Positions 6,347 to 12,345 of a DNA stretch of 12,345 nt are shown here, one piece after another. Position numbers and translations under genes: made by a program. Every line of letters begins with the position of its first letter. The first letter of the stretch is position 1. The notes beneath the pieces were generated by a model that was given only the letters and a program-made list of their open reading frames with translations, searched no databases and had not been told where the DNA came from. Origin of the DNA: Planctomycetota bacterium (GTDB taxonomy: Bacteria; Planctomycetota; Phycisphaerae; Sedimentisphaerales; Anaerohalosphaeraceae); the NCBI GenBank assembly GCA_021160785.1, contig JAGHBX010000129.1:1-12345 (forward strand). The letters are read 5' to 3'.

Positions 6347-9300
6347 ATGTCACGAATAAACTGGAAACTCATCATCGTTCTAATCCTGGCAGTTGTTGCT
6401 CTGGGGGCGACAGCATGGGGTCTTAGAAAGATGAACCGCTCTAAGCGCTCGGAGCAGGGCCTTGCCGACGGCCTCCAGGCCTATGAGAACCGTCAATGGC
6501 GTCAGGCCGCAGACGGTCTCGGGAGGTATCTTGGCGTTCATGCCGATGACGCTGAAATCCTTGCCAAATACGCTCAGGCGAACACAAAGATAAGGCCTGC
6601 AACAAGGAATACCATTAGCCAGGCGGTCAACGCCTACAGGCTCATCCTTCGTCTCGATGATACTTATCGGATCGACCAACTGCGAAGAGAGGCTGCCTAT
6701 GAGTTGACGAAGCTCTATCTCCAGATCAATGCCGCCGGCGAGACCGTCCTCATTGCCAACCAGCAGCTTGCCCGCGCAGATGACCCCGAGATTCGTTACA
6801 TGCTTTCGCTTGCATTGGCCCGACAGCGAAAGTTTGCCGATGCCGCACAACAATTGAACCGGATCATCACCGATGACCCGTCGCACATTCCGGCTTACAA
6901 TCTGCTCGGTCAGCTTACCGATCAGCGGCCCGACGATTTCTCGGTCAAGGCCCTGCACTGGTTTGATCTTGCTGTAGAGAATAATCCTGAGTCTGCCCAG
7001 GCATACATTGTTCGAGGCGCCTGGTATTTTGATAAGAACCAGCGGGAAAAGGCACTTGCTGATTTCCAGACAGCGGAGTCTCTCGATCTTTCGGATGTAT
7101 CGATAAGGCTTGCCCTTGCCGAGCGGCTCATGCGCGCAGGCGAGACTACAAAGGCACGCGCGCATCTCGAAGCTGTTGAACAAGCCGAACCGCGAAATCT
7201 TTCACTTTGGAATATATGGGCTCTTCTTTCCCTGAAGATTGACGACAAGGCCCTGATGTGCCAAATCGCCGACCGGGCTCTTGAGTCGGTGTATTCCGAC
7301 GAAGCGTTTACCTACCTGCCCGTCGCTGCTGAACTCTATACCAGAGGTGAAAATTTCGACAAGGCTTCCGAATGTATCGAGCGGCTTCGTAAACAGGATG
7401 CAGAGACCTCCCTCCTTGCCTTTCTCGAAGGTATTATTGCCGAACAAAAGGGTCTCTGGTCTGAGGCTCTCAAGCAGTATCGCCAGGCCGCACAACTCGG
7501 TCTGCAAAGTGAGACCGTCCAGCTCAAAATAGCCTCTGCATTCATTCGACTTGGCGACAAACTCTCGGCATTGCAGCAGCTTCGACAACTCATCAACAAG
7601 AACGCCGACTCCTACAGGGGCAGAGTTGCCCTGATCCGTCTTCTCCTGGAGGGTGGCGGCTTTGCTGAGGCTGCCGAGCATGCACGCACCCTGATTAGAA
7701 TCGATCCGACGCGTCTGGAAGGGCGCCTTCTCTACGCTCAGGCCCGGATGCGGCTGCTTGGGCGAGATGAATCCGAAGACAACACGCTTAAGTGGAACAG
7801 TATCGAATCCGATCTCAAGACCCTCGATGAAACCCTTACCGACGCTGTCTCCGTCAAGACCATGTTGGTCCTGACAGCCATACAGCGGGGCGACAAGGTC
7901 AAGGCCCACCAGATGGTCGATGATCTGAAGAAGAGCTATCCGGACGAGATCCAGCCGCTCCTCGCTGAAGTAGACGTTCTTGTCGCCGAGGGTAAATATG
8001 ATCAGGCGATAGCGTCACTTCGCGAGATCACCGCAAAATACACCGATTCGACCCTTGCCGTATCATACCTTGTAGGCCTTCTTGCCCGCCAACAGGAGTA
8101 TGAAGAGTGCCGCACAGTACTAACAGATGCCATCTCTCGTATGAAGGATCCCGAAGACCTGCGGACCTTTAACCTGATGCTCGCCGAACTCTACGTCCAT
8201 AATAACGAAGTTGCCCAGGCCTGCGAACTTCTCAGGTCAGTCGCAGAGCAGTTTCCCACGGACATTCCGATCATGCGGCGACTGCTGAGATACAGCCACG
8301 CCCTCGGACAGACAGACAGCCTGCAGCCGTTCATTGACCGGATCAAGACGATCGAAGGACCCGACGGGCGACAATGGCGATTCGAACAGACGAGACTCTG
8401 GTTCGCTCTGGGCGCCGACGACTTCAAACGGCGGCTTACTGAGGCGACTGTGCTCCTGAAAGAAAACCTCGAATCAAACCCCGACGACCAGCAAAGTCGC
8501 AGACTTCTCGCATCGTTCTACGAAAGGGCCGGGCAACTCGACCTTGCAATCTCGGTCTATCGAAATGCCCTTCAGCGGTCTCCGGATGACATAAACATTA
8601 TTATTCCCACTGTGGCGATGATGTACAAGGCCCAGCGATACGAGCAGGCCGACGAGATACTCGAACGCGCGATCAGAAACCAGCTCGCCAGTCCCACCGA
8701 TACCCGGCTTGACCGTCTGGAGCTTCAAAGACAGCAGCGGGATGGCAACATTGTCCCGATGGCGGAAATTGCTGAAAAGCTCCTTCAGGCCAATCCCGAC
8801 AGCAAGGACGACCGCTTCACGCTGGCGCTCATAAGGATCCTGCAAAAGGACAACGCCCAGGCCCGTGAGCTTCTCACCCAGTTAAGAATCCAGGACCCCG
8901 ACTATATGCCCGCCATCGCCGGCCTGGTCGAACTCAACATCCGTCAGGACAATCCCGAAGAGGCCCTTCGACTTTGCGACGAGACTATCCAGCGGCTTAA
9001 CAACACCGCATCCTACATCCTTCGCAGCCGCGCCTATGTCCGCCTGGGTGATTTTGCCAGGGCCCAGGCCGATATGGAAAAGGCTATCGCCATGACCTCG
9101 GACAACGCTGGCAATCTGCAGTTCAAGGCTGAGTTCTATCGTTCTATCGGTCGGTTGGACAGCGCTGTCGAGACCATCAGGCAGGCACTCGCTATGCAGC
9201 CAGACGATTTTCTCACCCGGAAACAGGCTATCTTCCTCCTGCAAGCTTCCAAGCAAAAGTCCGACCGGGATGAAGGTATGAAACTTATGGAAAAGGTCCT

Positions 9301-10540
9301 GGCCGATCACCCGGACGACGCCGATATACTTATCCAGAAGTCCACACTGCTCCTGCGGCAAGGCACCAGACCTGCAATCGACGAGGCCATGGGGATACTG
9401 AAGAAGATCATCACGGACCGTCCCAGGACCGAGCGTGCATGGAGTCTGATGGCGACAGTGTATCTCAACCAGGGCAAATTTGACATGGCCTCCCAAACAG
9501 CCCTTCGCGGCATTTCATACCTGCCTCGCAGCATATCGCTCTTACGCATTAAGGCAAGTGCAGAGGGCAGGCAATCACCCTCCCTTGCCATGGCAACGCT
9601 CCAACTGGCTTACGAAAATAATCCTGACGACCTGAATGCTGCTGTCGATCTTGCACGCGCTTATGCTAATGCCAAAAAGTACGATGAAGCAATAAAGTTG
9701 CTTGAGGCCAAGTCCCAGGTCGCTAAGGATGTCGCCCTTCGTCGCATCCAGGCTGTTCTTGCCGCAGTACTATATGACAGCGGCAAGAGACAGCAGGCGA
9801 CAGACAAATTCAACACCCTTTACGCAGCCCAGTCGGACGATGCGGCCGTTTTGCTCGTTCATGTCGACGTACTCATTCGAGATGCAGCATGGCCCGAACT
9901 CACCGATCTCACCGTTGGCTGGTGTACTAAGAATCCCGACAAGACAACAGTCATTGGCTCGATCATTAAAGGCATGGTGTCCAGTCAGGATTCCGAGTCC
10001 GGCAAAGCGGCCGAAGATCTCCTGCGAAAGATCATTGCTTCAAATTCCGAATGTATCGATGCCGTCGATTCCCTTGCGCTTCTCGTGCACATGAATGGTC
10101 GTTTTGCTGAAGCCATCCCGCTTTATCGCAAGGTCATTGACCTTGATCCGGAGCGGCTTATTGCCGTAAACAATCTCGCCTGGCTTCTTTGCGAAGAGGA
10201 GCACAAGCTTCGCGAGGCCAAGGACATCGCCGACGCCGGTCTTGCCCTGAATCCAAATTACATTGATCTTATCGATACCCGTGGAATGATTCGTTTTCGG
10301 TTGAACGATTTTGCCGGAGCTGTTGCCGATTTCCAGAAATGTATCGAACTCTACACCGAAAAAGCCCCGGGCCTTTCAGGTTCGCACTTCCATCTTGCAA
10401 AGGCACTGATCAAGCTGGACCGAAAGCGAGAAGCTATCGATCATCTGAAAAAAGCAATTGAACTCGGCGGGCTTTCCCCTCAGGATTTGGCCGAAGCCGA
10501 AAAGCTGTCACAAGCGAATACCCTCTCGGAACAGAATTGA
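6347..10540 (+). CDS. very large membrane-anchored TPR-repeat protein
   Basis: This 1397-residue protein has an N-terminal transmembrane anchor (about 7-27, IIVLILAVVALGATAWGL, followed by a basic stretch KMNRSKR). Helical TPR repeats then run almost to the C terminus. Clear units include RKFADAAQQLNRIITDDPSHIPAYNLLG, KYDQAIASLREI and, near the end, GRFAEAIPLYRKVIDLDPERL and KREAIDHLKKAIEL. The anchor suggests most of it lies outside the cytoplasm. Exosortase/polysaccharide loci often carry a large TPR protein (PrsT-type), and polysaccharide machines use TPR scaffolds such as PelB and AlgK. By context this is a scaffold for polysaccharide export or surface-protein display, but direct homology to those proteins is not shown. 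It is longer than a typical PrsT. No beta-barrel or enzyme domain was seen. It is followed directly (TGATG) by the regulator gene. TPR assignment is firm; role is inferred. Confidence 0.88.
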   Translation: MSRINWKLIIVLILAVVALGATAWGLRKMNRSKRSEQGLADGLQAYENRQWRQAADGLGRYLGVHADDAEILAKYAQANTKIRPATRNTISQAVNAYRLILRLDDTYRIDQLRREAAYELTKLYLQINAAGETVLIANQQLARADDPEIRYMLSLALARQRKFADAAQQLNRIITDDPSHIPAYNLLGQLTDQRPDDFSVKALHWFDLAVENNPESAQAYIVRGAWYFDKNQREKALADFQTAESLDLSDVSIRLALAERLMRAGETTKARAHLEAVEQAEPRNLSLWNIWALLSLKIDDKALMCQIADRALESVYSDEAFTYLPVAAELYTRGENFDKASECIERLRKQDAETSLLAFLEGIIAEQKGLWSEALKQYRQAAQLGLQSETVQLKIASAFIRLGDKLSALQQLRQLINKNADSYRGRVALIRLLLEGGGFAEAAEHARTLIRIDPTRLEGRLLYAQARMRLLGRDESEDNTLKWNSIESDLKTLDETLTDAVSVKTMLVLTAIQRGDKVKAHQMVDDLKKSYPDEIQPLLAEVDVLVAEGKYDQAIASLREITAKYTDSTLAVSYLVGLLARQQEYEECRTVLTDAISRMKDPEDLRTFNLMLAELYVHNNEVAQACELLRSVAEQFPTDIPIMRRLLRYSHALGQTDSLQPFIDRIKTIEGPDGRQWRFEQTRLWFALGADDFKRRLTEATVLLKENLESNPDDQQSRRLLASFYERAGQLDLAISVYRNALQRSPDDINIIIPTVAMMYKAQRYEQADEILERAIRNQLASPTDTRLDRLELQRQQRDGNIVPMAEIAEKLLQANPDSKDDRFTLALIRILQKDNAQARELLTQLRIQDPDYMPAIAGLVELNIRQDNPEEALRLCDETIQRLNNTASYILRSRAYVRLGDFARAQADMEKAIAMTSDNAGNLQFKAEFYRSIGRLDSAVETIRQALAMQPDDFLTRKQAIFLLQASKQKSDRDEGMKLMEKVLADHPDDADILIQKSTLLLRQGTRPAIDEAMGILKKIITDRPRTERAWSLMATVYLNQGKFDMASQTALRGISYLPRSISLLRIKASAEGRQSPSLAMATLQLAYENNPDDLNAAVDLARAYANAKKYDEAIKLLEAKSQVAKDVALRRIQAVLAAVLYDSGKRQQATDKFNTLYAAQSDDAAVLLVHVDVLIRDAAWPELTDLTVGWCTKNPDKTTVIGSIIKGMVSSQDSESGKAAEDLLRKIIASNSECIDAVDSLALLVHMNGRFAEAIPLYRKVIDLDPERLIAVNNLAWLLCEEEHKLREAKDIADAGLALNPNYIDLIDTRGMIRFRLNDFAGAVADFQKCIELYTEKAPGLSGSHFHLAKALIKLDRKREAIDHLKKAIELGGLSPQDLAEAEKLSQANTLSEQN

Positions 10541-10875
10541 TGCCACAATCGACATCTCACAAAATATTTGAGAATCATTCAGAACTGAAACGGCCTGCTG
10601 TTTCACTCCTGACCAACAGGCAGTGGCGGTATCTGCAGAGAAGATACAAAATCACCCCGCGTGAAATGCAGATTGCCAGGCTCATCTGCCGTGGTTTTGG
10701 TAACGAAGAAATCGCCGTCCGGCTCAATATCACGACCGGAACAGTAAAAGTACACGTCCGCAACCTCTACCGCAAGACATGGGCGGAAAACAAGATACTC
10801 ATGCTCCTCCGCTTCATAGAAGATGCCTCCGGCATCTCCCCCACTCCAGCACCCCCCCCAACAGCTAATAGCTAA
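10540..10875 (+). CDS. stand-alone LuxR/GerE-type helix-turn-helix regulator
   Basis: ATG 10540 shares its A with the TGA stop of the TPR gene (TGATG), so translation is probably coupled. A TTG one codon earlier is a less likely start. The 111-residue product has one recognisable domain, a LuxR-type DNA-binding helix-turn-helix at about residues 36-92: ITPREMQIARLICRGFGNEEIAVRLNITTGTVKVHVRNLYRK. There is no receiver, autoinducer-binding or other sensor domain. It may therefore be controlled by its level alone or by a partner protein, as with other single-domain GerE-like proteins. The tail is proline-rich and ends in PTANS, encoded by a C8 run and heptamer repeats, so the real C terminus of the ancestral protein was probably shorter. 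As the last gene of the operon it may regulate the operon or the promoter downstream. The fold is confident; targets are unknown. Confidence 0.88.
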   Translation: MPQSTSHKIFENHSELKRPAVSLLTNRQWRYLQRRYKITPREMQIARLICRGFGNEEIAVRLNITTGTVKVHVRNLYRKTWAENKILMLLRFIEDASGISPTPAPPPTANS

Positions 10876-10912
10876 TAGCAAAAAACCACCAGCTAACCGC
10901 TAACGCTGTCAT
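10864..10912 (+). repeat. heptamer array at the end of the regulator gene (seven positions)
   Basis: In strict 7-base phase the units are GCTAATA, GCTAATA, GCAAAAA, ACCACCA, GCTAACC, GCTAACG and GCTGTCA. The third and fourth are degenerate but keep the register. The first unit supplies the end of the regulator's coding sequence and its TAA stop (10873-10875 falls in the second unit). Confidence 0.85.
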
Positions 10913-10917
10913 CCCTT

Positions 10918-10952
10918 AAACCTCAACACCTAAAACTTAACACTTGAAATTA
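10918..10952 (+). repeat. second heptamer family, AAMACYT-like, about five units
   Basis: AAACCTC, AACACCT, AAAACTT, AACACTT and GAAATTA follow with a 7-base period. The sequence differs from the GCYAAYA family and lies just downstream of it. A similar TTAACACTT occurs again at 11132-11140. Confidence 0.6.
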
Positions 10953-10980
10953 CTACTATCGGAGTACTCCATTAGTGGTA
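10951..10980. promoter_or_regulatory. 30-bp dyad, candidate operator
   Basis: The core GGAGTACTCC (10961-10970) is a perfect palindrome. It is flanked by TACTACTATC on the left and ATTAGTGGTA on the right, and these also match as inverted copies at most positions (about 12 of 15 pairs overall). The half-site reads TACyACTAnnGGAGT. Such long, perfectly centred symmetry is typical of a dimeric regulator site. The adjacent LuxR-like protein is an obvious but unproven candidate. There is no T tract, so it does not look like a terminator. Confidence 0.5.
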
Positions 10981-11040
10981 GATTGCCCCCCCCTGTGGCC
11001 AGATGTTCCGCCAATGAGGTAGGTGCTGGCGACGACAGAG

Positions 11041-11076
11041 AAAAGGGTACATTTTTTTTTCAAAATAGGTACTTTT
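11041..11076 (+). promoter_or_regulatory. tandem AAAA-GGTAC-TTTT boxes with T9 tract upstream of the promoter
   Basis: GGTAC occurs at 11046-11050 and 11068-11072, 22 bases apart (about two helical turns). Each copy is preceded by AAAA and followed by a T run. A T9 tract (11052-11060) lies between them. The pair sits just upstream of the -35 box at 11082, where an activator or an AT-rich UP-like element would act. Confidence 0.4.
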
Positions 11077-11081
11077 CCCCT

Positions 11082-11110
11082 TTGACAATTATCTGCCGGT
11101 CCGATATTAT
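11082..11110 (+). promoter_or_regulatory. near-consensus sigma70 promoter
   Basis: TTGACA (11082-11087) is a perfect -35 box. It is followed by exactly 17 bases and then TATTAT (11105-11110), one mismatch from the TATAAT -10 consensus. Transcription would start near 11117 and run into the small secreted-protein gene, leaving a leader of about 140 bases before the preferred GTG start. This is the clearest promoter in the window. Confidence 0.8.
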
Positions 11111-11246
11111 TTACTCTTGTACTTTGAAGGTTTAACACTTATAGGATGTCCCATCATGGAGGAGGGACTTCCGTTAAAAAAGTAGTGATGGCGTTGTGTA
11201 GCCGTACCGGCTCACAGAAGAGAAAATTGAAGAATGTTTTCCGGTC

Positions 11247-11253
11247 GGGAGAG
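11247..11253 (+). promoter_or_regulatory. ribosome binding site GGGAGAG
   Basis: GGGAGAG lies just upstream of GTG 11257. It favours that start over the in-frame ATG codons at 11146 and 11188, neither of which has a well-spaced Shine-Dalgarno, and it gives a compact signal peptide. Confidence 0.6.
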
Positions 11254-11256
11254 ACT

Positions 11257-12180
11257 GTGGAACACTGGAGAGTAAAAGGGCTGATGTGTCTTGTGGTTGT
11301 GTTGATTGCAACTGCGGGCGCTCGTGCATCATCTGCGATGCTTTCCAATGATACTGGTTTGTTTGAAACCGGCGCCCTCCGGACAACTTCCTCAGCCGAC
11401 TGGCAGTTGGAAAATATCGGCAGGCAGATGACCGACCCTGCCCAAACACCTTCACCCTTCCAGGAAGGTCATACTGCGAACACAACCACACTTCCCGCGG
11501 TTCCCGCCGCGATTTCAATGACGCTTTGCGGGTTCCTGTGCATCTCCTTCGTTCGTGACCGTCGTGCATGGCTTGCAATGGCGGCAGGCGCCCTCTGGCT
11601 CGGCCAGACGGGCATGCACGCCGTCCCCGAACTCACTCACAGAATATGCTCCCGCATCACAACCTCGGCAAGCTCTCCCATCGGCCTCGACAGGCCGCAA
11701 GTCTTTTTCTCTTCCGATTCAATAACAGGCAACGCACAGAGCATCAGCTTCATAGGCCTGCTCAGAAAACTCGAAGGAATACCAGGACACAACCTCGGTT
11801 CAACATTACTTGACTTGTCATTCCCGCGAGAGAATGTCACCCCCGTGAAAACGGGGGCCAGAAGTGGCAATCGACGATTGTCATCTCCAATCGCCAACAA
11901 CTTGAAAGTTGGCGGGGTATTAGTCTTTGCGAGCAAACACAGCACACGTTCACCGGCTCTTGCTTTACGCGATTGCCGGCATAATGCACTGTTTGTGTGC
12001 CCGGCCAGCGTATCCGGGCACTTTACCGTTTTTTCACCCGCATTTATCTTCCAGAACCTCTCCCGAGGCCCACCTGCAATCAAAATAAGAGTTTTCCCAA
12101 CGGAAGGTCCAAAGAGCGGTTTCGCGAAACGTTCTTTGGGGTCTACCAGACATGGAAAAAGAGGCAATAACTTCATATAA
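11257..12180 (+). CDS. putative Sec-exported membrane-associated protein of unknown family
   Basis: The preferred start is GTG 11257, giving 307 residues; in-frame ATG 11146 or 11188 would add 37 or 23. From GTG the N terminus is a good signal peptide: short basic n-region, hydrophobic core LMCLVVVLIATAGA, cleavage after ARA (residue 24). Residues 82-103, VPAAISMTLCGFLCISFVRDRR, form a hydrophobic segment after VP and before a basic cluster. That layout is like PEP-CTERM sorting signals, but here it is internal and a second hydrophobic stretch follows (104-120). The region up to about base 11800 looks coding. Beyond that the frame crosses a REP-like palindrome, a strong terminator-like hairpin and another long hairpin, the peptide becomes basic and featureless, and the opposite strand is also open, so the C-terminal third may not be a natural protein. 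No family was recognised. Its neighbour suggests a surface or secretion role, which is inference. Confidence 0.55.
   Translation: MEHWRVKGLMCLVVVLIATAGARASSAMLSNDTGLFETGALRTTSSADWQLENIGRQMTDPAQTPSPFQEGHTANTTTLPAVPAAISMTLCGFLCISFVRDRRAWLAMAAGALWLGQTGMHAVPELTHRICSRITTSASSPIGLDRPQVFFSSDSITGNAQSISFIGLLRKLEGIPGHNLGSTLLDLSFPRENVTPVKTGARSGNRRLSSPIANNLKVGGVLVFASKHSTRSPALALRDCRHNALFVCPASVSGHFTVFSPAFIFQNLSRGPPAIKIRVFPTEGPKSGFAKRSLGSTRHGKRGNNFI
11817..11862. repeat. REP-like palindromic element with GAAA loop
   Basis: CCCCCGT (11840-11846), GAAA, ACGGGGG (11851-11857) forms a perfect 7-pair stem closed by a GAAA tetraloop. Just before it, CATTC-ccgcgaga-GAATG makes a weaker stem. The wording (ATTCCCGCGAGA... 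and CCCCCGTGAAAACGGGGG) resembles dispersed extragenic palindromes of the ATTCCCGCG/CGGGAAT type common in many bacterial genomes. It lies inside the frame of the preceding protein, which is unusual for such elements. Genome-wide copies cannot be checked here. Confidence 0.55.
11868..11911. other. cluster of short hairpins
   Basis: CAATCG-a-CGATTG (11868-11880), the alternative pairing CGATTG-tcatctc-CAATCG (11875-11893), and CGCCAAC-aacttgaaa-GTTGGCG (ending near 11911) lie back to back. Mutually exclusive pairings of this sort are seen in regulatory RNA, but no known riboswitch class was recognised. Confidence 0.35.
11997..12034 (+). terminator. terminator-like hairpin followed by T6
   Basis: GTGCCCGG (11997-12004) pairs perfectly with CCGGGCAC (12014-12021) around a 9-base loop. 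A T6 run (12029-12034) follows after TTTACCG. The U tract starts several bases past the stem, so termination may be weak. If active, it would end transcripts from the 11082 promoter before the next gene and would argue that this part of the frame is not coding. Confidence 0.45.
12109..12139. other. long hairpin shortly upstream of the last gene
   Basis: CCAAAGAGCG (12109-12118) pairs with CGTTCTTTGG (12130-12139) with one G-T pair. After one bulged G, TTTC pairs with GAAA around GC. This gives about 14 pairs. It ends about 50 bases before ATG 12191 and is not followed by a T run. A 5' leader or mRNA-processing structure is possible. Confidence 0.45.
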
Positions 12181-12190
12181 AGGAAAGAAA

Positions 12191-12345
12191 ATGAAAAAGT
12201 TAATTACAATTTGTGTAGTAATGACAATGATTTTGGTGGTTAGTGGTGCAGAGGCGGCCGTCACCACGTTGGCGCTCGACTACGACCCAGGTTGGCCCTG
12301 GCCTGCCAAGCAACGATGGAAAGATGTTGCGGGCAATGCGTACAG
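12191..12345 (+). CDS. secreted protein, N-terminal part only (runs off the window)
   Basis: ATG 12191 is preceded by AGGAAAG (12181-12187), a good Shine-Dalgarno directly after the stop of the previous frame. The 51 visible residues start with a clear Sec signal peptide: MKK, hydrophobic core LITICVVMTMILVVSG, cleavage after AEA. The mature part begins AVTTLALDYDPGWPWPAKQRWKDVAGNAY. Its position beside an exosortase operon makes a PEP-CTERM-type substrate plausible, but the C terminus that would carry the tag lies outside the window. No domain can be named from what is visible. Confidence 0.8.
   Translation, partial: MKKLITICVVMTMILVVSGAEAAVTTLALDYDPGWPWPAKQRWKDVAGNAY

Noticed and set aside
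11800..12140. Known riboswitch (c-di-GMP, cobalamin, TPP)
   Set aside because: The conserved core sequences of these classes were not found despite the dense hairpins.
11637..12176. Minus-strand 179-residue frame opposite the small exported protein
   Set aside because: It has no recognisable motif and no upstream signals of its own; it most likely reflects low stop-codon density in a structured region.

Overview
The window looks like a piece of a planctomycete chromosome, probably class Phycisphaerae (Sedimentisphaerales-like). This is an inference from gene content and style: an exosortase gene in a polysaccharide operon, a very large TPR protein, short-period repeats between genes, and secreted proteins with simple Sec signals. 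No rRNA or other phylogenetic marker is present.

Layout. Positions 1-56 hold what may be the last codons of an upstream gene, ending at a G10 run. Positions 73-176 and 546-673 are two arrays of a degenerate 8-base repeat (AGNCGAGN). They bracket a small four-helix-bundle (S23/IVP family) gene at 182-547, whose ribosome binding site, start and stop codon all lie in repeat-like sequence. From 791 to 10875 runs a compact five-gene plus-strand operon: (1) a degenerate nucleotidyltransferase domain fused to an exosortase; (2) a Wzz/BY-kinase chain-length regulator; (3) a degenerate nucleotidyltransferase plus left-handed beta-helix fused to a WcaJ/PglC-type phosphoglycosyl transferase; (4) a 1397-residue membrane-anchored TPR protein; (5) a stand-alone LuxR/GerE-type helix-turn-helix protein. 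A regulatory region follows (about 10876-11256). It has a 30-bp dyad, tandem GGTAC boxes and a near-consensus sigma70 promoter. Next come a small Sec-exported membrane-associated protein of unknown family, whose 3' half is dense in hairpins and carries a REP-like palindrome, and the start of another secreted protein that runs off the window.

How the genes may work together. The phosphoglycosyl transferase would start a polysaccharide on undecaprenyl phosphate. The BY-kinase would regulate chain length and export, and the TPR protein would act as a scaffold. The exosortase would process C-terminally tagged exported proteins for display in or through that polysaccharide. The LuxR-like protein is a candidate regulator of the downstream promoter and of surface-protein genes elsewhere. 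No Wzx flippase, Wzy polymerase, Wza exporter or unambiguous PEP-CTERM substrate is visible here, so the locus must be completed from elsewhere.

The most unusual points are the exosortase-nucleotidyltransferase fusion paired with a second nucleotidyltransferase-like fusion two genes away, the 7-base repeat (GCYAAYA) at the operon's gene junctions that even encodes identical PTANS tails on two unrelated proteins, and the octamer arrays that supply the expression signals of the four-helix-bundle gene.
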